From NCBI GenBank assembly GCA_031216915.1, contig CM062291.1, positions 36,894,484-36,958,483 on the forward strand: a stretch of 64,000 nt of DNA, in the 5' to 3' direction. The DNA is from Pictodentalium vernedei (lineage: Eukaryota; Mollusca; Scaphopoda; Dentaliida; Dentaliidae). Below are positions 22,895-32,797 of this stretch, one piece after another (the stretch's first letter is position 1; each line of letters starts with the position of its first letter). The notes under the pieces were generated by a model. It had not been told where the DNA came from and did not search any database. It saw only the letters and a list, made by a program, of their open reading frames with translations. Position numbers and translations under genes: made by a program.

Positions 22895-22950
22895 ATTCTA
22901 TTACATCTTGTTTGACGGAGCTCACAGAGGTCTGTCAAACAAGATATATT
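22895..22950. repeat. Palindrome 'tattacatcttgtttgac' family
   Basis: Arms atcttgtttgacggagctc / gtctgtcaaacaagat. Cleaner copies occur at 25560-25628, 32283-32335 and 45541-45611. Confidence 0.8.
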
Positions 22951-23109
22951 GTTTTGTTTGTTTTATTGGAGTTTAACTCCTTGCATGCTGCTGGCAGATA
23001 TTCCTGTCCAGGACACAAAATAACTTTCCACTGAAATAAGTATAATTTGGGCACATTTAACCAAATTTCTCTCTATAAACGTATTGACCAATGATTTCTT
23101 TTGTTAAAT

Positions 23110-23180
23110 TTAGATGATTTTTTCATCAAATCTAGTCATGGCTGCTTCACAGCCGCCATGACGAGATTTGATTAAAAATA
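23110..23180. repeat. Palindrome
   Basis: tttttcatcaaatctagtcatggc / gccatgacgagatttgattaaaaa around a short loop. Confidence 0.8.
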
Positions 23181-23199
23181 TTTTTAACACGCTGCAGGT

Positions 23200-23403
23200 T
23201 AAAGTTAATAACACTTTCAACAGCTAAAGTCACATCATGTCAGAACAGTTTTACAGGTGGAGAAAGCCTCAAGAGTGAACCACCAAGCAGCGGTGAGCAA
23301 CTGTCAGACTCCAATGTACTAGATTTGCTGAAGCAGAATTTGCAGCATTTAAAGGCAAGTGCACCATCAACATGCAGTATGGCTTTAGTACACAGTGCCA
23401 AAC

Positions 23404-23434
<31 letters not shown>

Positions 23435-23470
23435 ACCTGGGTAATCAATCAAGATCAAGTATCTCACCCA
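23200..23470 (-). mobile_element. SINE fragment with poly-C run
   Basis: Minus-strand SINE 3' body (ttttacaggtggagaaagcc on plus, 'gtgcaccatcaacatgcagtatgg'). A C homopolymer of about 28 bases at 23407-23434 replaces the middle of the body. Confidence 0.75.
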
Positions 23471-23560
23471 ATGAGGGCTAGAAGACAATGCAGTTATCGC
23501 TGGTCATGATTGTACTGCAATCCACAATAAACAAGGGTGTTTTGGTGGTTGTCAGGGTAA

Positions 23561-23589
23561 TTTATTGACATATTACAAGATTTTTTATT
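23561..23589 (-). promoter_or_regulatory. Candidate FGGY polyadenylation signals
   Basis: Minus-strand AATAAA hexamers occur at 23566-23561 and 23589-23584, just beyond the 82-bp array. They are the first clear canonical signals below the stop codon, about 800 bp downstream. The use of either is inference. Confidence 0.3.
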
Positions 23590-23649
23590 CAATTAACATA
23601 AGTTTACTCTGTAACCTATATGTCATTAAGAGATATGCAATTAATTGGA

Positions 23650-24450
23650 CTCCACTGAAGTACTACATCATGTTAACTTCTCCATTCTGCTTCTTGTCAG
23701 CTAATATCTAGAGAAAAACTAAAATAATGTAATAACTGTAATTACATCATCTTCGTAATTTATCCATACTGTTTCTGATTAGTTAACATCGGTAGAAAGA
23801 CCAAAATACTGTAATAACCATTATCCCTTTACCTAACATGAAAAGCAGACGACACTTGCAAAATAAATTCTTGAATAACTATTTTTTTCAATTTTTGTCT
23901 CAAAAACATAGGTTATGACCCCTCATTGGAACGAGCTCAATGAGCTTGTTCCAATGAGGGTCATAACCTATGTTTTTGAGACAAAAAATGAAAATATATT
24001 GAAAATTAATTGGTGATTTTTGAGAATAGTGCTGGCCGGTTTTGGCCGTTACATTGGGTAAAGGGTTATTGATTCTTCTTAAAAATTTCTCCATACTGTT
24101 TCTGATGATCTAACATCTCCAGAAAGACTGAAATAAAGTAATAACCGTTATTGGTTCATCTTCATAATTTCTCCATACTGTTTTTGATCAGCTGACATCA
24201 GCAGAAAGATGAAAATAATGTAATAACCGTTATTAGTTCATCTTCATAATTTCTCCATACTGTTTCTGATCAGATAATATCTGTAGAAAGACTGAAATAA
24301 TGTAATGGCCGTTATTGGTTCATCTTCATAATTTCTCCATACTTTTTCTGATCAGGTAATATCTGTAGAAAGACTGAAATAATGTAATGGCTGTCATTGG
24401 TTCATCTTCATAATTTCTCCATACTGTTTCTGGTCAGCTAACATCTTTAG
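23650..24450 (-). repeat. 82-bp tandem array derived from the 3' coding end of FGGY
   Basis: Anchor positions of the motif atact(g)tttct on the plus strand are 24421 (in exon H), 24339, 24257, 24175, 24093, 23766 and 23684. Spacing is exactly 82 except for one interval of 327 = 82 + 245, where a MITE is inserted. Each unit, read on the minus strand, contains a version of FLKMLADQKQYGEIMKMNQ plus stop. The unit at 24175 keeps ADQKQYGEIMKMNQ unchanged with synonymous differences; 23766 and 23684 are decayed with earlier stops. A further rearranged fragment lies at about 24985-25060 in the last intron. Confidence 0.93.
23821..24069 (+). mobile_element. Palindromic MITE family A, copy 5, inside the FGGY 82-bp array
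   Basis: Flanked by TTAT (23821-23824 and 24066-24069). Neighbouring array units hold one TTAT at this point, so they give the empty site: the insertion added 245 bp. It is therefore younger than the array. Arms agree at the variable site (cattgg / ccaatg). Confidence 0.95.
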
Positions 24451-24478
24451 GAACACTTCGTATTTGGCAGTGTGATAC
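24394..24478 (-). CDS. FGGY: FGGY exon H, terminal exon with stop (residues 227-254)
   Basis: The last coding exon begins after ctttttttaag and ends in TGA at 24396-24394. It encodes YHTAKYEVFLKMLADQKQYG then EIMKMNQ, matching the human end [23 protein letters not shown]. The stretch from FLKML to the stop is the first unit of an 82-bp tandem array continuing to about 23650. The peptide ends at the expected family position, so the gene is not truncated at its 3' end. Confidence 0.95.
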
Positions 24479-24479
24479 C

Positions 24480-25650
24480 TTAAAAAAAAGAAAATATTTA
24501 AAACTACTAATTCAGGTCCTAGGAAGCGTCAAAATTTTGATTCATTTTTAACATGAATTGCCTGATTCTGGATCGACATCGATTCAGTTTCCGCATTCAT
24601 ATATTATGGGCATGTTTTTTCACAAAGGGATGATAGCCACATCTATGATTTCTATCAGTGGAATCATGCCACAGAAATTAAAGAATAGTTGCCCTCTGCA
24701 TTTTGGGTTCACTCAGCTTATTGCATGATTGTCTGCCAAACAATATTATTACAACAGTAATTATAAAGTGGAGCACGGGAATCCTGCGTTCTACTTTTAC
24801 TGTTGTAGCAAGCATGCATATGCCACAAGGATATGAATGGTAATTTGGTAAAATTACAAGAAATTTCACAAAAACTATTTCGTGTTGTTTCTTCTTCAAT
24901 TCAGATTGATGTTGATTTTTACATCAGACTTCCAATTTGATTCGAGATTCAATTCGGGGATTGAAATTCCAATTTTTAGGGCCTTAATCTTTAGAAAGAC
25001 TGAAAATAATGTAATAGCAGCTATTTTTCCCATCTTCATATATTTCTCCCTATAGCTTCGTATTTTAACCATTGAAGATAATTCTGCGACACTTTATGAG
25101 GCTTGTCTGTTCATACGCCCCTTTTATTTGTATGTTTAACTGTCAGTCTGTTAATCCATTCTGCTTATTTCCAGATAATACCTTATGTACTCTTGATTGC
25201 ACAATGCTCATACTTAATCTTTGGTTACCCATAAACAGGAGGTTCCTCCTATGTGAACCTCAGGAAGTGGAGCAGTGCATGTTTACTGTGGTAAACAAGT
25301 TCTGATTTACTGGTAGAATAGGACCCTGTGTCCCACACTATCATCCCCCTTGATTACCTCCCCTACAGGGGAAGATGAAATAATTTATCTCCTAAACCTC
25401 CCGACCCCCCCCCCCCCCCCCCCCCCCTGCATATAGGTTACAGAGTTAACTCCTATTAACTGAATGAAAAATCTTATATTATGTTGAGAAATTACCCTGA
25501 AAATCGCCAAATTCCTCTTGCTTATAGACATATTTTGTTTCAGCACATCCATTACAGGCATTTAATCTATTACATCTTGTCTGACAGAGCTCCATGAGCT
25601 CTGTCAAACAAGATGTAATAGATTAAATGCTTAGGATATCTCTTGAAAAT
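24480..25650 (-). other. FGGY last intron, distal part
   Basis: Mostly unique AT-rich sequence. It includes a rearranged piece of the 82-bp unit (24985-25060), a 'gtaaacaagttctgatttactgg' repeat (25270-25335), a C homopolymer (25407-25427) and a palindrome at 25560-25628. Confidence 0.6.
25560..25628. repeat. Palindrome 'catttaatctattacatcttg' (69 bp)
   Basis: gcatttaatctattacatct / agatgtaatagattaaatgc with tgtc(t/a)gacagagctc at the centre. Nearly perfect. Confidence 0.9.
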
Positions 25651-26578
25651 GGCAATATGCATATAAAGAGTTGATAGCTGGAATTACATATAGTGTCAAT
25701 AGCTGGGTTTGCATATAAAGTGTTGAAGACTGGGATTGCATATAAAGTGTTGCTAGCTGAGATTGCATATAAAGTGTCAATGACTGGGATTGCATATAGT
25801 GTCAATAACTTGGATTGGATATAGAGTTGATAGCTGGGATTACACATAAAGTGTTGATAGCTTGGGTTGCATATAAAGTGTCAACAGCTAGAATTCCATA
25901 TCAAGTGTTGGTGACTGGGATTTCATATAAAGTGTGGATAACAGGGATTGCATATAAAGTGTGGATAATGGGTTGCATATAAAGTGTTGATAGCTGGGGA
26001 TGCATATAAAGTGTCAATGACGGATTGCATACAATGTGTTGATGACTGATTGCATATAAAATGTCAATGGCTGGAATTGCATAGTGTTGATAGCCTGGGT
26101 TGCATATAAAGTGTTGATGACTGGGAATGCATATAAAGTGTTGATGGCTCTGATTGCATATAAAGTGTTGATGACTTGGACTGTATATAAAGTGTTGATA
26201 ACTGGGACTGCATGTAGTGTCAATGGCTGAATGCATACAAAGTGTCGATGGCTGGGATTGCATAGCATATGAAGTGTTGATAGATGGGACTGCATATAAA
26301 GTGCTGATGACTGGGGTTACATATAAAGTGCTGGAAATGAAGATAATGCATTGGGAACTGATTGCATATAGAGTGTCAACGACTGGAATTTCATATAGTT
26401 TTGCCAGCTGGGTTTGCATATAAAGTGTCAATGACTGGGACTACATATAAACTGTTGTGACTGGGACTGCATTTAAAGTGTTCATAGCTGGGATTGCATA
26501 TAAAGTGTTGATGACTAAGATTGCATATCGAATGTCATTAAATGGGATTGCATATAAAGTTTTGATAACTTGAAGTGG
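25650..26578 (+). repeat. 27-bp minisatellite in an FGGY intron
   Basis: About 33 units of gcatataaagtgttgatgac plus tgggatt, with length variants. 27 is a multiple of three and the unit lacks minus-strand stops, so long frames with NTLYAIPVI-type repeats arise. No gene is inferred. Confidence 0.95.
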
Positions 26579-26881
26579 GTTTATGGTAAACTGGATAAGG
26601 TCACTAATAATATAAACATATTTTTGGTTTCTGTGCACTAACTTTATGTCCTCTTTCCACATGGAACTATAACTTCATGCACAGATTTTCACCCATGAAT
26701 CATAAATCAACAATTTGTGAATTTGAATGAGATATGTCCAATGAATTGTTTTTATGGACCATACAAAGTTAGAAATATTTTGGGAGCTTGAAAATTGTCA
26801 ATTACTCACAAGTTTCTGTAAGGCCACACATAATAAATTAATTGATTCTCAGGCAATTCTTTTTTTTCAAATCAGTGAGCA

Positions 26882-27120
26882 GGCCTGAAAATAAGCAGTC
26901 TGACATTTGCAGAATGAGGTCCCCAGAGGGTAAATTTGATGATGCTATCCCATTCAGTGGGCCAATTTATCCTCTGGGTACCTCTTTCTGTTTAGTTTTG
27001 AAACCCTGATTCAGACTGAGGTTCACAGAGGGTAAATTTAGTGATGTTACCCTGCTGTGCAGGGTAGCATCACAAAATTCACCTTCTGGGAACCTCATTT
27101 TGTAGTCTGCTTATTTAACA
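26882..27120. mobile_element. R-family palindromic repeat, copy 1
   Basis: It starts aggcctgaaaataagcagtctgacat. Hairpin gatgttaccctg / cagggtagcatc near 27045-27072, and blocks 'gaggtccccagagggtaaatttgatgatgc'. Right end truncated by ttaacataggttatgacc. Confidence 0.8.
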
Positions 27121-27299
27121 TAGGTTATGACCCCCTCTCACCCTGTCAGTGAGGGAGGGAGGGTTTTATTTTTATCAGTTTTTTTTGTTTGCATATAATA
27201 AGCTTAGATTTAGAGGCTGTATAAGAGCATAATTATACAAATTAACTCAATTATTTTTAACCCCCAAGGACCTAATTCCAACTGTAATCACTTTTTACT

Positions 27300-27630
27300 G
27301 GAGCACAGTGGCTCAGTGGTTACAGTGTTGAACTTCAAACCGAGAGGTCCATGGTTCGATCCCTGCCAGGGGTTAACTGCATTGTGCCCATGGGTAAGGC
27401 ACTTCATCCTGACTGCCCACATGGGGGCACTGTGCACGATGTTGTATCTGTCTTCAATCAATGCTAACCCAACTTGTGTGGAGTTAGTACGTTGGGGAGT
27501 CTTGACAGTTGCTTGCTGTTGCTAAGGGATTTTCTCCGGGTATTCCGGCTACCTGCATCCATAAAACTGTCCGACGCGAGGTGACCCTGGCTGTTGAAAT
27601 TGTTGTTAACCTCCAATAAATAAATAATTA
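27300..27630 (+). mobile_element. tRNA-headed SINE with perfect 14-bp target duplication
   Basis: AATCACTTTTTACT flanks it at 27286-27299 and 27631-27644. Head gtggctcagtggttacagtg and ggttcgatccctgcc; tail aataaataatta. The tRNA-type head differs from those at 14187 and 17791, suggesting a subfamily. Confidence 0.93.
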
Positions 27631-27779
27631 AATCACTTTTTACTACAACAGAATAGGCACTGTCTTTGGGGGAAACTTAAAGTTACATTCTAAGTAACTG
27701 CCTAAAAACAACAAGAAACAACAGCAAAGCCACAGAATGTCGACTGTCTTTACTTATGCACTTTTGATTTCAGTTACAT

Positions 27780-27970
27780 GCATCAATCAAATAAAGAGTA
27801 AGCATCGCTTGACTGGACTGGTTACGTGAAATAATTCATGTGAGGTGAGGGACGTTTTACAAACACGAGTGCGCGAATGCGCAAAAGTGTTTTACAATAT
27901 AGTCTCTCGCCTCGAATGAATTATTTCACTTAACCAGTCCAGTCAAGCAATTACTCTGTTTATTACATTT
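27780..27970. repeat. Inverted-repeat element
   Basis: Arms ttgactggactggttacgtgaaataattca / tgaattatttcacttaaccagtccagtcaa (27809-27838 and 27918-27949 approximately) surround gtgcgcgaatgcgcaa. MITE-like; no TSD established. Confidence 0.75.
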
Positions 27971-27994
27971 CATTATTGACGATAATTATATTAT

Positions 27995-28246
27995 CTAACC
28001 CTTTACCTAACGTAACGGCCAAAACCGGCCAGCACTATTCTCAAAAATCGCCAATTAATTTTCATTATTTTTTCATTTTTTGTCTCTAAAACATAGGTTA
28101 TGAGCCCCTCATTGGAACAAGCTCACTGAGCTCGTTCCAACGAGGGGTCATAACCTATGTTTTTGAGACAAAAAATGAAAATAATAGTCATTCAAGAATT
28201 GTTTTTTGCAAGTGTTGTCTGCTTTTCATGTTAGGTAAAGGATTAA
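27995..28246 (-). mobile_element. Palindromic TTAA MITE family A, copy 6
   Basis: Inverted orientation. CTAA left, TTAA right. Arms differ at the variable site (cattgg against ccaacg). Confidence 0.9.
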
Positions 28247-28628
28247 AAAAAAACAAAAACAATGAAGTCCCCATTACACCTACGGTAAAGCATCTTCGTT
28301 TGCGTGCACAGATACATGATACAATTGTTGATTGCATAATTCACTTGTGAAGTTATCATTTATAATCAAACCTGGAAATCCCAGTCCATCACACTTTGGA
28401 AAGTAATAAAAAACATTAAAAGTTTTGAGTCTCACGATTTTGTAGTAATATTGGAAGTCACTGCAAGGCAATAATAATGTTAAATGAAGGGGTTCAGTTC
28501 AGTGAGGGAATGCCTGGGAATCCAAACATGTTTTGGGGTCCTAATAAGAGGTACTGCAGTTAACAAGAAATCTGGTAACAAAAGTTACAGATAGCTTTCT
28601 ATCAGGTGAATCAATAACAATATATTAC

Positions 28629-28690
28629 CTTTTATGTGTAAAATCTGGTAAAACTACATCTCCTTCACCACCCATTGCATTCAGCGCTTC
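28629..28690 (-). CDS. FGGY: FGGY exon G (residues 207-227)
   Basis: A 62-nt exon, acceptor caattttcttgtag, donor gtaatata. It encodes EALNAMGGEGDVVLPDFTHK and AG of a split Arg codon. It corresponds to the EAMAKMSKVGKVVFPRLQDK segment before the C-terminal helix. Size and both phases fit exons F and H exactly. Confidence 0.93.
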
Positions 28691-28699
28691 CTACAAGAA

Positions 28700-29080
28700 A
28701 ATTGTAAAAAGAAGAAATTCTATATGTAACTATACCTAAACTTATTGTATGATTTGTGTGCTGTAAGAAGGCAGCCACCTTTCTCAACTCTAATTCTTGA
28801 GTTGCCTGAGGATAACTTCAGAACAGATACAACTGGGGAGAAAACTCAGAAAGTCTGGTCTTCTCTTGTCTTATAATGGCTGTAATAAAAATCTTGTAGT
28901 GCAAAGCTTTGCTTGTCTACGGAGAGACCGTTGAGAATTGTACAGTACCTGTAAGCCATCTATAAAAGGATCCTGTAGTACAAATGGCTGCTGGAGGTGG
29001 GTATTTCTTGAGGTAAACACTTCCAGTGGTTTGTCTCCCGTGATGTGCTCTTGTTAGGAGATTAATTCTATTCTAGTCAT
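28700..29080. other. FGGY intron stretch without recognised content
   Basis: No repeat family or exon recognised between exon G and the next MITE. Confidence 0.4.
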
Positions 29081-29083
29081 TCA

Positions 29084-29335
29084 TTAACCCTTTACCCAAC
29101 GTAACGGCCAAAACCGGCCAGTGCTATTCTCAAAAATCGCCAATTAATTTTCAAAATATTTTCATTTTTTGTCTCAAAAACATAGGTTATGACCCCTCAT
29201 TGGAACGAGCTCGTCGAGCTCGTTCCAACGAGGGGTCATAACCTATGTTTTTGAGACAAAAAATGAAAAAATTTAGTTATTCAATATTTTTTTTTGCAAG
29301 TGTCATCTGCTTTTCATGTTAGGTAAAAGGGTTAA
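29084..29335 (-). mobile_element. Palindromic TTAA MITE family A, copy 7
   Basis: TTAA at both ends. Arms differ at the variable site (cattgg / ccaacg). Otherwise a long, nearly perfect hairpin. Confidence 0.92.
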
Positions 29336-29677
29336 AGTTACTTCGTACCGAGTGGACATGTCATTTTAGATTCCTAAACATTGGTAATTCTATAATCTGA
29401 ATGTAGTGTTGATGTCTTTGTAATGAATCACTGGTAAATTATCTACCAAATTTACCACACTGGCATCGCCGTAAAAAAAAGGAAGTGAGGAAAGTGTATT
29501 CTATCTTCTTTCTCATTTTATTCTCTTACTCATCATTTCGTGAGATAAATTCACGACAGTTTTTCGTGAAGTCTTTTGTTTGAGTAAATGATCGTCATGG
29601 GAAAAAGCTCAATGAGCAAGTTTCAAAAGTAGGTCATAAATTATGTTTTGGAAGTAACGTTGAACAGAAAGGACCTA

Positions 29678-29907
29678 CAGTACGTGGAGAGTGGAGTTAT
29701 CACCCAAAGTATCGCTTTTAAATTCCACATATATGGACAAAAAACACAAGCAATATTTCAGCCAATGGACCTCTGGGTTTAACCCAGAGGTCCACTGGCT
29801 GAAACTTTGCTTGTGCTTGTTATGCATTACAACAAATTTGCAATTATTGCTTGGGTGAAATCTCCACTCTCTGGGTGAATTAGTGATAATACACTCTCCA
29901 CGTACTG
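29678..29907. mobile_element. MITE with CAGTACGTGGAGAGTG ends and TA flanks, copy 2
   Basis: TA at 29676-29677 and 29908-29909. Internal palindrome ccaatggacctctgg / ccagaggtccactgg. Same family as 3022-3279. Confidence 0.85.
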
Positions 29908-30279
29908 TAGCTTCTCGTTCGTAGTTGTTGCCATCATTTCTTCAAATGTTTTCGTGTTGTAATAACAAATATTTTGTCATGGTATGCCTTAACGTTCAAA
30001 CTGCAACCACCCAGCAATTACAAGAACTGGAATACATTGACCAGCATCAGGCCCACAAACTCGTGAATCTCAGAAGACTCATGGCTGTTTGGAAGCCTGT
30101 CATTTGATGGAACTGACTCGTATGAGTTTGGCAACATTGATGGATTTAATATCTGAGAAGAAACTTACTCTGAAATCGGTATACAATGAACAAGTCGATG
30201 AATCTTCAACCAAAAAAGTACCACCCAAATCAAGTTACACTGATCCGATTGAAGATAGATCGTAATCATCCTACTGGGA

Positions 30280-30380
30280 GTGTGGTCAGGTCAACCCAGT
30301 GACCAACGCTTAGGTGAAAGTCCTCTAAAATGGCAACATTTGTGCAGAAATATGTGACCTTAAACACCAATAAATAAATT
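30280..30380 (+). mobile_element. SINE-like 3' end fragment
   Basis: Contains gtgaccttaaacaccaataaataaat preceded by 'caccaacgcttaggtgaaagtcctc'. It is a shorter family sharing the SINE tail (also 20347, 33066 and, inverted, 47985). Confidence 0.6.
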
Positions 30381-30528
30381 TGAATGTTTTAAAGATATTT
30401 GTCAACAAAAGCATGCAAATATGTATATCACTAGACCCAGCTATCTGACCTTGCTCTAATGACATCTTTTTTAAATGGTTTTATTGACAGTTCAGTGATA
30501 TTCCAGATTTCCTCAGGCCTGAATGGTT

Positions 30529-30915
30529 AACCCTTTACCTAACATAGCAGACAAAAATATCGAGAAAATTAACCAGAATAAGCCTACCTCTGCCTAAAAT
30601 ATCTCAGACTTTTCTCAATAAAACCATACAAATATGGATATCAGATTTCCTCAGGCCTGAATGGTTAACCCTTTACCTAACATAGCAGACAAAAACATCA
30701 AGAAAATTAACCAGAATAAGCCTACCTCTGCCTAAAATATCTCAGACTTTTCTCAATAAAACCATACAAATATGGATATCATTAGAACCAGCTCACCGAG
30801 CTGGTTTTAATGATATCCATATTTGTGTGGTTTTATTGAAAAATTGTGAAATTTGTTTTTGAAAAATGTGAAATTTAATTTATTTTTTAAAAATACTATG
30901 TTAGGTGAAGGGTTA
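30529..30915. mobile_element. Palindromic TTAA MITE family C with an internal ~127-bp duplication
   Basis: ttaaccctttacctaacatagcagac occurs twice (30529 and 30666) because the left arm together with 'gatttcctcaggcctgaatgg' is tandemly duplicated. The hairpin is ccatacaaatatggatatcatt / aatgatatccatatttgtgtgg around 'agctcaccgagct'. It ends gttaggtgaagggttaa. Confidence 0.8.
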
Positions 30916-31196
30916 AATAATTTCACATTCAGATAGAGCTGGAAGGTTTTAATTTTAGGATTCGATTCCAGTTCGGTTTCAGGAAAAACTTCAGTTTCAG
31001 TTCAGTTGTTAAAAACATAGAGTAAATATCAAATCAGGCTCCTTAACTTGGAAAAAATCTGAAGTAGTCTGTGCAACATTACTCACCACAAACAGCCCGG
31101 TATGTACATGTATCCAGTTGGTTCAGCCTAACTTTGCTCATTATTAACATCCTAGAGGATCAGTTGCGAAGCTTGTTCAGTCAGTGAAAACATAAG

Positions 31197-31447
31197 TTAA
31201 CCCTTTACCCAACGTAACGGCCAAAACTGGCCAGCGCTATTCCCAAATATCGCCAATTAATTTTCAAAATATTGTCATTTTTTGTCTCAAAAACATAGGT
31301 TATGACCCCTCGTTGGAACGAGCTCGTCGAGCTCGTTCCAACGAGGGGTCATAACCTATGTTTTTGAGACAAAAAATGAAAAAAATTAGTTATTCAAGAA
31401 TTTTTTTTGCAAGTGTCGTCTGCTTTTCATGTTAGGTAAAGAGTTAA
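31197..31447 (-). mobile_element. Palindromic TTAA MITE family A, copy 8
   Basis: TTAA at both ends. Arms agree (cgttgg / ccaacg). Full length. Confidence 0.93.
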
Positions 31448-31505
31448 GGTAACAAATGAATAAAACTGATCTTATCTATGTTGTGTTCTCATTGGCACAT
31501 TTTTT

Positions 31506-31956
31506 TCCCTTATTGACTCGTCAGGGGGCGCGCTGGAGTTGCGGTAACCGGTTCTCATCAGATCACCGAAGTTAAGCAACGTCGAGCCCGGTTAGTCCTT
31601 GGATGGGTGACCGTCTGAGCGATCGATTCGGTCTCCCGCGTTGTGTCCTTGGGCAAGGCACTTAAACTCGATTGTCCACATGGGGGCATGATGACGCCAT
31701 GTACTAAAGTGTACTGCACGTTGATGGTGCGCATGTCAACCAATCTAACCCTGCCTGTGCTGCAGTGTGGAGTTACGATGTTGGGGAGCTGGCAGCTGCT
31801 CGTCATTGCTCGGTGGTTCTCTCAGGGTCGTCCGGCTTCCTCCACCCGTAAAACTGTCACCAACACGCGATATGACCTTGCCTGTTAATGTGTCGTTAAA
31901 CCCTAATAAATAATAAATAACTGACTCGTCAGGTGGACGAGTCAATAAGGGAGATA
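31506..31956. mobile_element. gactcgtc palindromic element interrupted by a SINE
   Basis: Outer arms tcccttattgactcgtc / gacgagtcaataaggga, as at 21040-21130. The SINE at 31526-31921 sits between the arms. Confidence 0.8.
31526..31921 (+). mobile_element. 5S rRNA-headed SINE with 12-bp target duplication
   Basis: TGACTCGTCAGG flanks it at 31514-31525 and 31922-31933. The head is the best preserved 5S likeness in the window (gatcaccgaagttaagcaac, gatgggtgaccg). Body and (aaat) tail as in 12348-12759. Confidence 0.93.
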
Positions 31957-31979
31957 ATGTGACAATGAGAACATACCGT

Positions 31980-32460
31980 ATTTGCCCCTTTAAATGATGA
32001 AAGAGTCCATAGGGGCAACCTGTCCAGTTCCCACGCAGTAAGATTGTTTGATCAGTTCATACACAAACTCGGGAAAACTGTTTGGCCAGTTTTTTGGTGG
32101 GTCTTGCAGTTCGGTTTTCCTATTTGCCACAAAAACAGGAACCGAACCAAAAAACAACAAAAAAATACTCAGCTTTATATTCAGATAATTCATGATTTCA
32201 TTATTAACCCCTAGCACACTGGTAGTGCAACAGAATTTTCTCCAATCACTCTGTTTTTCTCTTGTTATAACTATGAATTTAACCAATTATATCTTGTTTG
32301 ACAGAGCTCTCTGTCAAACAAGGTATATTTGATTCAATATCAAACTGAAATTATGAGAAATATTTGTTGCTAAAAACTTTGCCATTTTGACATTAGTGTG
32401 CAGAGGGTTAACTGAGTAACTAATCCGGTGTACTGTACAGCTTAAGTGTAAATCTCATCT
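31980..32460. repeat. Diverged repeats and palindrome in FGGY intron
   Basis: 32010-32150 resembles 22110-22210; 32283-32340 is a 'atatcttgtttgacagagctc' palindrome. No exon. Confidence 0.55.
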
Positions 32461-32463
32461 ATA

Positions 32464-32663
32464 TTAACCTGTTACCTAACATGAAAAGCAGACGACACTT
32501 GCAAACAAAATTCTTGAATAACTAATTTTTCGATGAGCTCATTCCAAAGAGGGGTCATAACCTATGTTTCTGAGACAAAAAATGAAAATATAATGAAAAT
32601 TAATTGGCAATGTTTGATAATAACACTGGCCGGTTTTGGCCATTATGTTGGGTAAAGGGTTAA
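32464..32663 (+). mobile_element. Palindromic TTAA MITE family A, copy 9 (hairpin arm deleted)
   Basis: TTAA at both ends, but most of the left hairpin arm is missing (joins at aactaatttttcgatgagctc). Confidence 0.85.
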
Positions 32664-32797
32664 CTCTTTCCCCATAGAAACCATGGGAAGTGAAGCAGTC
32701 CTTGTTTACTGTTGTAAATAAGCTCTGTTATACTGGTAAAAAGAGGATCCACTCACCAATGCTTGGAGTGAAAGTCCTCTAAATGGGGTATGAATGA

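Noticed and set aside
25901..26431. 176-codon minus-strand ORF
   Set aside because: It is a translation of the 27-bp minisatellite; the residues repeat every nine and no start context, domain or splice support exists.
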